The position numbers and the translations under genes are program-made. From the NCBI GenBank assembly GCA_022925895.1, contig JAKSYS010000019.1, forward strand, positions 176,982 to 240,981: DNA of 64,000 nt, read 5' to 3'. The stretch is from Fragilaria crotonensis (Eukaryota > Bacillariophyta > Fragilariophyceae > Fragilariales > Fragilariaceae). Positions 20,301-29,316 of the stretch are shown piece after piece. Below the pieces are notes generated by a model. The model saw nothing but the letters and a program-made list of their open reading frames with translations, had not been told where the DNA came from and did not search any database. Numbering within the stretch: the first letter of the stretch is position 1; each line of letters opens with the position of its first letter.

Positions 20301-21061
20301 ACACAAACATGACACATTTTCTAGGATATACATGTAAAATGTGAATTGTGCTTTAGGATTGCTCAAATTCTTCATTTTACGAAAACTATGGCTAGACAAT
20401 AGTAAGAGCTTCTCCAGATGCACCGTTTGGTCCTGTCTACAGTGACTGTTTGCATAGCCCCTTGAATCAGTTCAGTCCAAGCATGACCTGATCAACGTAG
20501 GTGATCAAGCAAGTCGGGGTCCACGCCATTCTTGTCATGTCCATAGAAGGTGACTAGAAGTCATCTCATCTTCAATAGCACGCACATTCCGCTAGAGAAG
20601 CTCCTCGTGTGATCAGAGGAGGCGAGTCGCACAACATATTCGTCTAGCGTTTCTAGCAGTTTCTTGTTGATTTGCTCATTTCGCTCTTCTTAGATGGCAG
20701 CAGAATTTCTTCTTCTACTATATGGAAGATATAACCAAGACTTGATGTCTAAAGGAACCACTAAACCACATGATAACTGTGGTGTTTTTGTATGCAACAA
20801 CGCCCATCGTCCAATTTCTTTTACACCCTTACATGTCATTATGTCAATAGAGGAAACATAAATTGTATTTTATCATTATGCATTCTTCGTTTTGTAATTA
20901 CAACTACGGAGTACTGGTGTACAGTACATCTGTAAGTCCGTTTCCGGTTTCCGCGTAAGGTTTGGTTCGTTGTATGCAGCATACGGGCATCTGCTGGGAA
21001 CATACGGGAATACGGTTACGCGAAACTCATTGCGCTTCGCGCTTCACGAGGCGTTCTGCGA
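17377..21061. other. Gene-poor region with degenerate repeats
   Basis: Many short ORFs exist on both strands but none has recognisable domains or a credible start. The AT-rich part from 18000 to 20200 has the look of decayed transposon sequence (stop-riddled, polypeptide-like fragments around 19440-19980) but could not be assigned. A 10-bp inverted repeat (AAACGAGTCC and its complement) flanks a short loop near 19175-19212. The stretch 17630-17940 is GTAC/TACCAG rich. The interval ends at the left terminus of the CACTA-ended transposon. Confidence 0.45.
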
Positions 21062-21099
21062 CACTAGAGACCATTCGGCCTCTGAACCACTGGCCCGAT
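21062..21099 (+). repeat. Left terminal inverted repeat of the CACTA-ended transposon
   Basis: These 38 bases start CACTAGAGACCATTCGG and pair with 26659-26696 in reverse complement, with mismatches at about three positions. The roughly 390 bp to the first gene hold no other clear coding sequence. Confidence 0.85.
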
Positions 21100-21489
21100 C
21101 CAGCCAGCCCCTCGTTATTACACCGTTATCACTCTTGCTCTTGTATAGTCCGAAACTTCATTCTTTATTGCAGACTCAATAACGGTTTTAGAGCTCATTC
21201 GAAGCTCGATTTCTCATCCAATTCCTCAAACGACGATGAGATCGTGCATCTTTACACTCGTTGGGTTGGCATGTACCACGAGATGCACGGACTCATCGTT
21301 GTTCGGCTTTTTGGTGAAGTCGATTTGAGGCCTGAAATTGACATTCCACGTGGATGAAAATTGTGACCTTACTAATTCCCACGTAGGCTTCACGTGAGCT
21401 CAAATTCTCGATTGCAAGAATTTGGGAAATCACAGTATCTTTTGAGATGAAAGCAGCAAAACACACTTCCATTGCAATCGACGTCAAGA

Positions 21490-24400
21490 ATGCAGCTGCA
21501 TGATCTGTACAAACGAGGTAGGAGCTACCCAATCACATGTCTTTCATTCGGAAAAAATAGGAAAGAAGACTATCCTGACCATTTTTTTTGCCATGGATGC
21601 GATTTGCTTGAGGATGCTGTCAACAACAACATAAAAAGAGCGAACCGTGAACAGAAAAAGTATGCTTGCACAGGTGGACATTCGGATCTTTCCCAACCCA
21701 CGACAATGAAAAGCAAGTATCGTGAAAAGAACACCAAGCAAATTGGAAAGGGAAGTGGGGATGATTCATGTCGCAATTCTTCTGCTTCTACCGGCTCGGA
21801 CAACAGGAAGATAAACACCCGCAATACTCAAGTCGGCAGGCAAGGAAACCAGGATGATTCATATTACATTTCTTCTACTTCTACCATTGCAAGTGATAAT
21901 GAGAATCAAATCAAATCACCAACTGCAAGTCCCACCAAGAAAAAGCCTCGACGACAAAATTCTGGGGAATTGACAGGTTGTAGTATCATAGATACTACTA
22001 CCGAAGGTGACGATGATGAAAGCGCTGATGGTGAATCAGAGCTTGCTGCGCCCCAAAGATTGTTTGTGTCATACCGGACTGACAATGATGAACTAGTTCA
22101 AGGTCATCGTAGTAGATTGTCTAGCAATTATGATCAAGGTAAGGAAAAGAGCAGCCCCGACAGCAGAAGTCAAGTACTGTCAAGCACCATGGCCACACAG
22201 TCGCAGTTGACAACATGCATCACCCCAACAAGTAATAACCATGACAATTTTGAATCAAAGAAAGACTTGTATACTGCTGTGCTTGAAGAGAAGAATGCCC
22301 GACTGCATGAGCGCGTTATTGAACTTGATCGCAGCCATGTCAATCTGGTTGTGCAAGTGGAGGCGCTCACGGCAGAGATAACTCGTCTGAAAGTGCATGG
22401 CGATGATGTACAAGAACAAGGCCATGTCATTGCTACTGAAGAAAGTCAAATGTGCGATGAGAATAACACTTCTGCAAAGTCAAGGAAGCATCGAATTCAA
22501 GTTGAGAATACTAAATTTTCTCGTGAGTTGTCCATTCTTATAAATGACTTTGTTACGAGCTCATGTTTTGCAGACAAACGAAGATTTCCAATCAGTCGCC
22601 TTGCAAAGATTGTTGTCGACAGCATTCTGTCGTTTCAATGGACTCATTCTGAAGTTGCAAAATTTTCTTCGCACTGCAATGCTGCAGATGCTTGGTCTAC
22701 ATTGTCAGAGCTCTTGAATGTAAGGAACATGAAACGATGTCGTGACAAGAGCAAAGCTGCAATTCTTGTCGATTGTATGTGGGATGATAACTTTCTTGAT
22801 GGTGAAGTTCAACGCTGCATGGTTGAAAAGGTTCGTTGTCATCTTCGAACTCACGTCTTCAGTCCATGGAAAATTTTGAAGGCCATGGATGTTTCCGGTT
22901 TCAAGTTAAGTCTGGCTGGGATCGAGGTCTTACGGCGTGTCGATATGACAAGTAAATATGGAAGGGGCATTCTTCCAAGCAAGTCGACAATACTACGAGC
23001 AGCCAGGATGCTAGAAGCAGAGGCCGAGAGGTTTTGTCCATTCTCCATGATCGGACAAACATTTCAGGGCGTTGACAAGAACAACCTCAATGACGGGAAT
23101 GACATTGGTGAGGGCTTCGAATTCGATGCCATCAAGGTTACCAAGACATTGTTTGAAGCATTTGGTCTGATGGAGGTAGCCAAGAGACGAGCAGTAGATT
23201 TGGCACTCACGTCGGATGGTGCTCAGCTGACGAATACTATCTCCCATGTAGCAGCGGGACTAAAGTTTAATGATATGGCAATCTGCGATCCATTTACGAA
23301 GCGTCCGCTTTTGCTTCACGAACCTGATTCGCTTGTTCAGAGTAGAAATCTCTGCTTTCCGCTTCGAATCGTGATTGCAAAAGACACGAAGAAGACTCTT
23401 GATGGATTTCGAGCTCTATACAACAAATTTAACAATGGTGAGGTTGCGCGGGCATTACTTTGTCAGTCGTTTAAGATGTCCTTTCCTGGAGATATGAAGC
23501 TCCAGTGGGGAGCCCTCGATGATGGTGGGGCAGCCAAGGTTAAGGATAAGTTTTGCTACATTTGCCCTTGCCGGTCTTCATCGCTCCATGTACCTCAAGA
23601 CAAGACAAGGTGCTCGATATGCAGAGAGAAGCCCATACAAGTTGATAACGAATGTTATCACTATCCATTTGTTGCAGATCCGGAAGTGAGGGGAGAGCTT
23701 GAGGATGAGCTTCGTGTCCTGACAGAATTAGTTCATGATATTCTTATTGATGCTGATGGTGGCGACAATAACGAACAAGTCAACGAAACAAATCCTCGTC
23801 AGAAGATGTATGTCCGTCGCTCAGGTGACATTAGAATTGAAGGCGACACATTTGATATCGACTTCAAAGCAAGTCAACAAAGCGATAAGGCAATCTGGGC
23901 TCGGCACATCACTGATGAACTCGCTAGCCGTTCAATGCCGGTTACAGGCACTCTCTATGATCGCCAGCAGCGACTCCGACAGCAGCTTGTAAATGAGCAG
24001 AGAACTCGAGATATAACACGAATGTTAGCAGACAGTGAACCAAAGGATCAAGCTATGTACCTGGTGATGCAGGCAGTTGTATGTATTTTGCATTTGGAAA
24101 ATCGAGTCGGGTTAAAATGTATCGAGAGCATTCTTCGTTCAGGACTCTCCCATGCTAGAAAAGGACTGCTGGACTGGACAGTAGCAAAGGGGGTGAGTCG
24201 AAGACAAGATGAGTATGTGCATCGCATCACAAGCACAATCGGCACTCAGATTCTTGGTACAGCAATGGCGCCTTCTCAATGGCGATTCCCACTTAGTGAG
24301 GATGGAAGTATGGGAACATTGTCAATGGACAATAACCGCACTCGGTCTGTTATGAACTCAATAGAGTTACTCGTTGAGGAGTCCTTTCCCAACTCAGATG

Positions 24401-24939
24401 CTAATAAACACCTGTTGCTTCGTTGCTTTCATCGATATCGGGCAGCAATGATTATCCTTCGGAAGAACACAGATGCCACCGAGGATGAGATACGAACCTT
24501 TCAGGACCATATAGATGCCTGGTTTCAAGACTGGGTTAAAGTATATGGAAAAGAAGGATGTACGAATTATACACATATGCTATCTTCTGCTCATGTAATG
24601 CGATACATGCAAGAGTGGAAGTGCCTACACCGCTTCTCGCAACAGGGATGGGAGGCTCTCAATGCATTGATAAAGGCATATTTTTTCCGTCGAACCAATC
24701 GAGGTGGCTTGGCAAGGAATACGGCGAGGAAGAGCAAGCTTTTAGGCATTGCTAGATGGCTCCAGCGACGAATGATGTGGTTCAGTGGTCATGGTGATGC
24801 CCTGTTTATAAAATGTGATGACGACAATGAAGATGAAACAAGTTCATTCGAGGACAACGATGAGGAAGGTAATGACAACGATGACACAAGTACTGACAGC
24901 GAATACGACAGCAATGACATTGACGATGACGATGACTGA
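21490..24939 (+). CDS. Putative RNase H-like DDE transposase of the CACTA-ended transposon
   Basis: The protein has 1149 residues from the ATG at 21490; the frame opens slightly upstream without an ATG. In order: an N-terminal possible zinc-binding segment (CHGC, then CTGGH); a long polar Ser/Thr/Asp-rich region; a coiled coil near 260-305; and a probable catalytic core. Candidate acidic residues are Asp576 (SDGAQL), Asp668 (PGDMK) and Glu1055 (QGWEALN), with a Cys-rich insertion after the second (CYICPC and CSIC, about 688-715). This spacing resembles DDE enzymes with a large insertion, such as RAG1/Transib and CMC transposases. The C-terminus is a strongly acidic tail of about 45 residues. 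Family assignment is inference; the catalytic triad is proposed by pattern only. The frame is intact over 3.4 kb. Confidence 0.66.
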   Translation: MQLHDLYKRGRSYPITCLSFGKNRKEDYPDHFFCHGCDLLEDAVNNNIKRANREQKKYACTGGHSDLSQPTTMKSKYREKNTKQIGKGSGDDSCRNSSASTGSDNRKINTRNTQVGRQGNQDDSYYISSTSTIASDNENQIKSPTASPTKKKPRRQNSGELTGCSIIDTTTEGDDDESADGESELAAPQRLFVSYRTDNDELVQGHRSRLSSNYDQGKEKSSPDSRSQVLSSTMATQSQLTTCITPTSNNHDNFESKKDLYTAVLEEKNARLHERVIELDRSHVNLVVQVEALTAEITRLKVHGDDVQEQGHVIATEESQMCDENNTSAKSRKHRIQVENTKFSRELSILINDFVTSSCFADKRRFPISRLAKIVVDSILSFQWTHSEVAKFSSHCNAADAWSTLSELLNVRNMKRCRDKSKAAILVDCMWDDNFLDGEVQRCMVEKVRCHLRTHVFSPWKILKAMDVSGFKLSLAGIEVLRRVDMTSKYGRGILPSKSTILRAARMLEAEAERFCPFSMIGQTFQGVDKNNLNDGNDIGEGFEFDAIKVTKTLFEAFGLMEVAKRRAVDLALTSDGAQLTNTISHVAAGLKFNDMAICDPFTKRPLLLHEPDSLVQSRNLCFPLRIVIAKDTKKTLDGFRALYNKFNNGEVARALLCQSFKMSFPGDMKLQWGALDDGGAAKVKDKFCYICPCRSSSLHVPQDKTRCSICREKPIQVDNECYHYPFVADPEVRGELEDELRVLTELVHDILIDADGGDNNEQVNETNPRQKMYVRRSGDIRIEGDTFDIDFKASQQSDKAIWARHITDELASRSMPVTGTLYDRQQRLRQQLVNEQRTRDITRMLADSEPKDQAMYLVMQAVVCILHLENRVGLKCIESILRSGLSHARKGLLDWTVAKGVSRRQDEYVHRITSTIGTQILGTAMAPSQWRFPLSEDGSMGTLSMDNNRTRSVMNSIELLVEESFPNSDANKHLLLRCFHRYRAAMIILRKNTDATEDEIRTFQDHIDAWFQDWVKVYGKEGCTNYTHMLSSAHVMRYMQEWKCLHRFSQQGWEALNALIKAYFFRRTNRGGLARNTARKSKLLGIARWLQRRMMWFSGHGDALFIKCDDDNEDETSSFEDNDEEGNDNDDTSTDSEYDSNDIDDDDD

Positions 24940-24987
24940 CATCGCAGCTACTACAAAGAATCGAACTTGACATAGAAGAACATACTA
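24940..24987. other. 48-bp convergent intergenic spacer inside the transposon
   Basis: The two transposon genes end 48 bp apart, so their transcripts probably overlap at the 3' ends. No terminator signal is obvious. Confidence 0.5.
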
Positions 24988-26472
24988 CTATTCTAACATT
25001 TGTTGTATCTTGCGATAGACGGTCTCAACATCTCTGAACACTACAACTTCCAGAGCATTCACTTTTAAAGTCCTCCCGGTGTTGTCAAGTATTTTGTATA
25101 CCTTCGTAGCATGTATCTCGCCAACATTACTTCGGACTTCTTGTACTCGCATCACATACATACCGTCAATGAACTCCATTCCTGGTGTAATGATGCTGAT
25201 TCTTTCATTGTTGTTGGAAGCGATACGATGGCGAGCTCCGGCATCACTGACACCAACATCGACAAGTGAATGCAAGGATTCATTTGTAACGACAAGCTTT
25301 CGATATCTTAGAGAAATCTGAAGTGTACCCTCCGATGAGTCATAGGACAAGTCGATACCATCTTCTGTGCAGAAACGCTGAAATACCGAACATGTTGAAC
25401 AGTCACTCTTGTCGTCATCATCCGATTCTTTGCTTTCTGAAGGACACACAGCATTTACAACATCGTTTATACTCAACAGAAATGGGCCATCACTATACTT
25501 GGGTCGCTTCTTACGGACCCCGTATCCAGCCATCCTACCAAAGAGTCCCCGAAAAACATCCAACTTTTTAGCTGTGTCAAAACGCAAGACATCAAGGCAC
25601 CCGGTACGTCGGCGCGAATGATAGACAAGTCCCCAGGAAAGGAAGGCTTGAGGTTGGCTGTACTTTACTGTAGAGATGCTTTCTACACCTCCGGCTGCCA
25701 TTGCATTCTTGATAAAGTACCAAGTGCAACTTGGTAGTTGCAGCTTCGTATTCTTCACTGTGAAATCACCCTGTGACTGGGCAACACGGCAGAGCACTCG
25801 TTGCATTTCTTGTCTTATGTGCCGGATGGCATTGAATGTAAGTTCGCAATAATCCACTGACCAAAGCTTGTGAAAACTCTCAATTTGCCCTGGAAAAGGT
25901 GGGCATGTGTGTCGAGGGATCACAGAAACAATGCCCTCTCCTGAGATGCGATACTTTGTAACATAAAAATTTGACATTCCTCTGCAATCGTCAAAGGCAT
26001 CATCATCCTCGTATGCAACAAAAGCAAGGCCAGCAATGTCATAGGATGGTATCCAGTCAAATTCATTGACTTGGACAATTCTGTGCCATCCATTAAACCG
26101 ATCATCGCCCTGAGGAAAATCGCAACCAGAAAACAATGTGCGATCGTGAAAGATGTTCACCTTCACAAATTGCACTGGAATTTCATTTTCAAATCTATCT
26201 GGTGATGCAAGCAGATGGATGATTTGATGCTTTTCATGTTCAGGAACCAAATCGATTGATGTTGCAACTTCAACCACACGACCAACTCTCGGTGATTGCT
26301 CATCCACTCTACTCCGAGTACTGTATCTCACAAACGATCCAGCTGTCACAGAGATCTTCAGGGAAGGAATGTACACGGTGTTCTTAAAGGAAGTGGGATT
26401 CAGTAATTCCCAACTTGTTGAGGATGACTTGGTGGGCTGCTGCATCTGTGTCATATCATCATTGTCAGTCAT
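24988..26472 (-). CDS. Second protein of the CACTA-ended transposon, function unknown (possible BAH-like module)
   Basis: The protein has 494 residues from the first ATG (26472). The frame is open to about 26532 and a short upstream exon is possible. Residues about 35-170 alternate beta-like segments (ISVTAGSFVRYSTRSR, PRVGRVVEV, IPVQFVKVNIF, DWIPSYDIAGLAFVAYED), a pattern reminiscent of BAH or similar chromatin-binding modules. This is weak evidence. The middle has conserved-looking Trp/Cys/His residues (HTCPPFPGQ, LWSVDYCELTF). Lying inside the inverted termini and facing the transposase, it is probably an accessory factor for DNA binding or regulation, as TNPA is in CACTA elements (analogy only). 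No catalytic motif was recognised. Confidence 0.55.
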   Translation of the reverse strand: MTDNDDMTQMQQPTKSSSTSWELLNPTSFKNTVYIPSLKISVTAGSFVRYSTRSRVDEQSPRVGRVVEVATSIDLVPEHEKHQIIHLLASPDRFENEIPVQFVKVNIFHDRTLFSGCDFPQGDDRFNGWHRIVQVNEFDWIPSYDIAGLAFVAYEDDDAFDDCRGMSNFYVTKYRISGEGIVSVIPRHTCPPFPGQIESFHKLWSVDYCELTFNAIRHIRQEMQRVLCRVAQSQGDFTVKNTKLQLPSCTWYFIKNAMAAGGVESISTVKYSQPQAFLSWGLVYHSRRRTGCLDVLRFDTAKKLDVFRGLFGRMAGYGVRKKRPKYSDGPFLLSINDVVNAVCPSESKESDDDDKSDCSTCSVFQRFCTEDGIDLSYDSSEGTLQISLRYRKLVVTNESLHSLVDVGVSDAGARHRIASNNNERISIITPGMEFIDGMYVMRVQEVRSNVGEIHATKVYKILDNTGRTLKVNALEVVVFRDVETVYRKIQQMLE

Positions 26473-26658
26473 CACATGCAGTGGCTGTAGTACTCGAGCA
26501 GAGCGACGAGGATACTCATACTTGAGTGCCAAAAATGCGCGAAGAGGAAGCTAAGCAACTTACTTAAACAATTTTTTTAAATGTTATGCCTCGAAGATGA
26601 AGTGTGCATTTCATCGAAGACGTTAAAATCAGAGTCAAATTGTGGCTCATAACCAAAA

Positions 26659-26696
26659 ATCGGGCCGCTGGTTCAGAGGCCAAATGGTCTCTAGTG
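26659..26696 (-). repeat. Right terminal inverted repeat of the CACTA-ended transposon
   Basis: It is complementary to 21062-21099 and ends TGGTCTCTAGTG at 26696. The flanking sequence ACGTACGT does not match the left flank TGCGA. Confidence 0.85.
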
Positions 26697-26920
26697 ACGT
26701 ACGTCACTTCACAAAAATCAATTGGTTTTTAAAAACGCCATGGGGGCGGACGGCGGACCGTGAAAACAAAATCGAAATATTCTTCGTTTCTGTTTTTTTT
26801 GTTGTTGACGTGTGAGCTTTAAGTATTGCCTTATCAGCATTGAAGGCGCCCCCGGGACCAAGCTTCGCATCCAATAATTTGTGGCAATAACTCTTAGAGC
26901 AGAACAAAAGGTGACATCAA
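26697..26920. other. Intergenic spacer right of the transposon
   Basis: There is no supported gene. A 67-residue minus-strand open frame lacks any family signal. Confidence 0.4.
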
Positions 26921-27020
26921 TCTAGAGCAGATCTGAGATTTGTATGCCTGTAGCCGGGGTTGCAGAAAATCTAGAGAGCAGATCTGAGATTTGTGTGCCT
27001 GTAGCCGGAGTTGCAGGAAA
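26921..27020. repeat. Tandem duplication of about 49 bp
   Basis: Unit 1 (26921-26969) and unit 2 (26970-27020) share TCTAGAG, GCAGATCTGAGATTTGT and GCCTGTAGCCGG with few differences. The same start motif (AATCTAGAACAG) recurs at about 27497 and 27774, marking joints between the broken HMG-gene copies. Confidence 0.8.
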
Positions 27021-27059
27021 TGGCTGTAATCGGTTCCACCAGTGAAGCCGTTCTACAAT

Positions 27060-27480
27060 ACCTTCCTTCTACTACCTTGGTATCGGTAGTGCAGAGTATG
27101 GGGTACCAGGTACATATTGCCTAGTTTCCCTATCGCGATACACAATGCGCTGTTGCTCCTGAAGAGCGGCTACGGACCTATACATTGAACTATCGAAGTA
27201 CGGCGCAGGGCCTGCTGAGGCACCACCAACCAATCCCGGAGGCGGAAGCGAGGGCAAATCTTGGATGTGCTGACGGACGAGCCACTGCCGGTCTCGAGGT
27301 GAAGCGGACAACGGAGGCGATCAAAAGTTGAGAATGAGCAAAATGGGCTATTGTATGTTAGGTAGAGAGTGATGATGATGGTGCAGCTGCCGATTCCATG
27401 TGGATACAAGCCAACAGAGATTGTACACTTCCGAAGGAACTGTGGGCAGCGGATGCGCCATGATATCCGTCTTGGAGAAG
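27060..27480 (-). pseudogene. Broken copy of the 3' part of the HMG-box gene (copy C)
   Basis: In the minus direction it parallels the C-terminal third of the HMG gene. It has RQHIQDLPSLPPPGLVGG and PAPYFDSSMYRS, then a diverged end. The region upstream of it aligns with the gene in a different frame and has small insertions. It lacks the HMG box and a start, so it is a truncated duplicate. Confidence 0.72.
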
Positions 27481-27544
27481 AACAAAGTTACTCTCAATCT
27501 AGAACAGGTGTAACGATTTGGTTTCTGTAAGTGAGGACGACGGA

Positions 27545-27780
27545 AAGCTAGGAATTCACACGCTACTCAATGCTGCTTCATATTGTTTCGTCGCCGCCTG
27601 CCGGCGGCTGATTTAGAATATGCTACATCATCCTGCACAGTTCCATCAAGAGAGCGTGTGCATCTCTGTAGGAATGGATTGCTGCTGCTGCCAATTGCGT
27701 GTGGGAACGAGCCAATGAAGATTGCACAGTTTAAAGGGAATGGTTTGATGGCAAAAGTGCAAGTTAATCTCAATCTAGAA
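27545..27780 (-). pseudogene. Broken copy of the 3' part of the HMG-box gene (copy B) with internal deletion
   Basis: It aligns with the HMG gene around the alanine-rich segment and then jumps directly to the C-terminal end (DGTVQDDVAYSKSAAGRR). This implies an internal deletion of about 230 bp relative to the intact gene. It lies between copy C and the intact gene in the same orientation. Confidence 0.72.
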
Positions 27781-27843
27781 CAGTTCTCAAGATTTTATGT
27801 CTGTAATTAAGCACACCGGAGAGCCAAGTTCCCTTTCTTAACA

Positions 27844-29253
27844 TTAACGCGCTTCCCAATTCCCTTTCGTATTGTTTCCTCGCCGTCCGGCGGCGGCTGA
27901 TCTAGAACTTGCTGCATCATCAGGGACAGATCCATCTTGCCTAGTTTCCCTCAAGCTATCCATAATCCGCTGTTGCGCCTCAAGAGCCGCCATGGACCTG
28001 TACAGGGAACTATCAAAGTACGGCGCAGGGCCTGAGGCGGCAGCCCCAACCAATCCTGGAGGCGGAAGTGAGGGCAAATCTTGGAGGTGCTGACGGAGGA
28101 GCAACTGCCGGTCCCAAGGTGAAGAGGACAACGGAGGCGATCGAAGTTGGGAACGAGCAAAGAGAGCCAGTGCATCTCCGTAGGAAGGGGCTGCTGCCGC
28201 TGCGGCAGCAGATTGCATGTGGGAACGAGTCAATAGAGATTGTGCACTTCCGTAGGAAGGGTTGACGGCGGCCGCCAATCTCAAGTCTCCTGCGTCCACA
28301 ATTGCTTGCTGTTGTCTCAATATCTCAGAAGCCAGCAGTTGATCGTAAAGGAAGGAATCAGCTCCGCCCATCGGAGGAAGGCTTGACCTTGCGTGTTGTC
28401 CCAATAGCCACGCCTGCTTCCGAATTGTGTCAAGCTCGTGCATGAGTCCAGCTGACCTTTGTTCTGCATCCACCGTAAATCGTGACATCCCAAGAGACGT
28501 TCCTGGCATCAATGCAGACTCACGCGAAGGAGCGTTACGAAGCTCTTCGTGAAGATCACTCAAAAACGAGGGAGCAGGGATCGATTGGTGCTGGTTGAGG
28601 GTGGTCTGGACCTGGGCGGGAGGCGGACTGTAGTCATGTTCCTGATCTGGATCAAATGCAGTTCCTGCTCTTCTGGTTTTCGCTAGATTCAGATGGTATT
28701 CTTGCATTTCGCGTTTGTATCGTCGCATGTCGTTATCTGATTCAGCCTTACATGCAGCAAGTTCACTCTCCGAAATTGCTTTCCATTTCTTTCCTATCGT
28801 TTTTGCTAGTCGATCGAATCCCAAGTTAACAGATGGGCTCTTTCCGGCAGAGACCGCATCCATAGAACTTTGTAGCATTTTTGCACGTTCAGACCGGAAG
28901 AAGATATTGTACGCGCTGAGTGGACGTCGAGGCATGTCCTTAGGCTTTCGTGGTCTTGAAATCATTCCCTTCCCTACCCTACTTTTCTTGCGACTCTTGC
29001 TGTCACGATCGTCTTCATTGTCGTCTGGCGATGGTAGAGTCGCTGCACCTCTTTTCCCTGAGGCCGTCGCCACCGTCAAATCAAGCACAGGAACGACAGA
29101 CACATCGGACTGCTCACCAGCATCCCCTTCAAGCACTGGGGACTTTTTGGAATCGTTTTGATCAGAGGGGGAAGAACCATTGGAACTCATTCGTGATGGC
29201 GCTTCCTTCCGACCAGTCGTACGAATCAATAAGTTGCTGAGTTCAGGGTTCAT
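27844..29253 (-). CDS. HMG-box protein (probable chromatin or transcription factor)
   Basis: The protein has 469 residues from the first ATG (29253); the frame is open to 29316. The N-terminal part is Ser/Asp-rich with a basic nuclear-localisation-like run (KSRKKSR). The HMG box begins around residue 108 with PRRPLSAYNIFFRSERAKML and continues through FDRLAKTIGKKWKAISESEL, a single L-shaped DNA-binding domain of the sequence-nonspecific type. The C-terminal half is low-complexity (Leu, Gln, Ala, Pro), with ARSSLPP, an alanine run and the LQDLPSLPPPGLVG segment that is duplicated downstream. Single HMG boxes with a SAYNIFF start are abundant in diatoms. The target is unknown. A GTGAGT at the upstream end of the open frame might be a 5' UTR splice donor. 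Confidence 0.82.
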   Translation of the reverse strand: MNPELSNLLIRTTGRKEAPSRMSSNGSSPSDQNDSKKSPVLEGDAGEQSDVSVVPVLDLTVATASGKRGAATLPSPDDNEDDRDSKSRKKSRVGKGMISRPRKPKDMPRRPLSAYNIFFRSERAKMLQSSMDAVSAGKSPSVNLGFDRLAKTIGKKWKAISESELAACKAESDNDMRRYKREMQEYHLNLAKTRRAGTAFDPDQEHDYSPPPAQVQTTLNQHQSIPAPSFLSDLHEELRNAPSRESALMPGTSLGMSRFTVDAEQRSAGLMHELDTIRKQAWLLGQHARSSLPPMGGADSFLYDQLLASEILRQQQAIVDAGDLRLAAAVNPSYGSAQSLLTRSHMQSAAAAAAAPSYGDALALFARSQLRSPPLSSSPWDRQLLLRQHLQDLPSLPPPGLVGAAASGPAPYFDSSLYRSMAALEAQQRIMDSLRETRQDGSVPDDAASSRSAAAGRRGNNTKGNWEAR

Positions 29254-29316
29254 AAACGGTCCACAACTGCGCGATGACGTAACGTTATTCCTTTCAATAT
29301 TATTTGACCCACTCAC

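Larger units (their letters stand above)
21062..26696. mobile_element. DNA transposon with CACTA-type termini and two convergent genes
   Basis: The left terminus (21062-21099) and right terminus (26659-26696) form 38-bp inverted repeats with about three mismatches. They begin CACTAGAGACCATT and end with its complement, enclosing 5635 bp. Inside are a plus-strand 1149-residue transposase-like protein and a minus-strand 494-residue protein, meeting tail-to-tail 48 bp apart. Termini starting CACTA are typical of the CMC/EnSpm group, and RAG-like Transib ends also start CAC. No matching target duplication is visible at the immediate flanks, so the exact boundary or age is uncertain. Confidence 0.75.

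Noticed and set aside
21057-21061. Target-site duplication of the CACTA-ended transposon (left TGCGA versus right ACGTA)
   Set aside because: The flanks do not match at 2, 3, 4 or 5 bases, so no duplication can be claimed.
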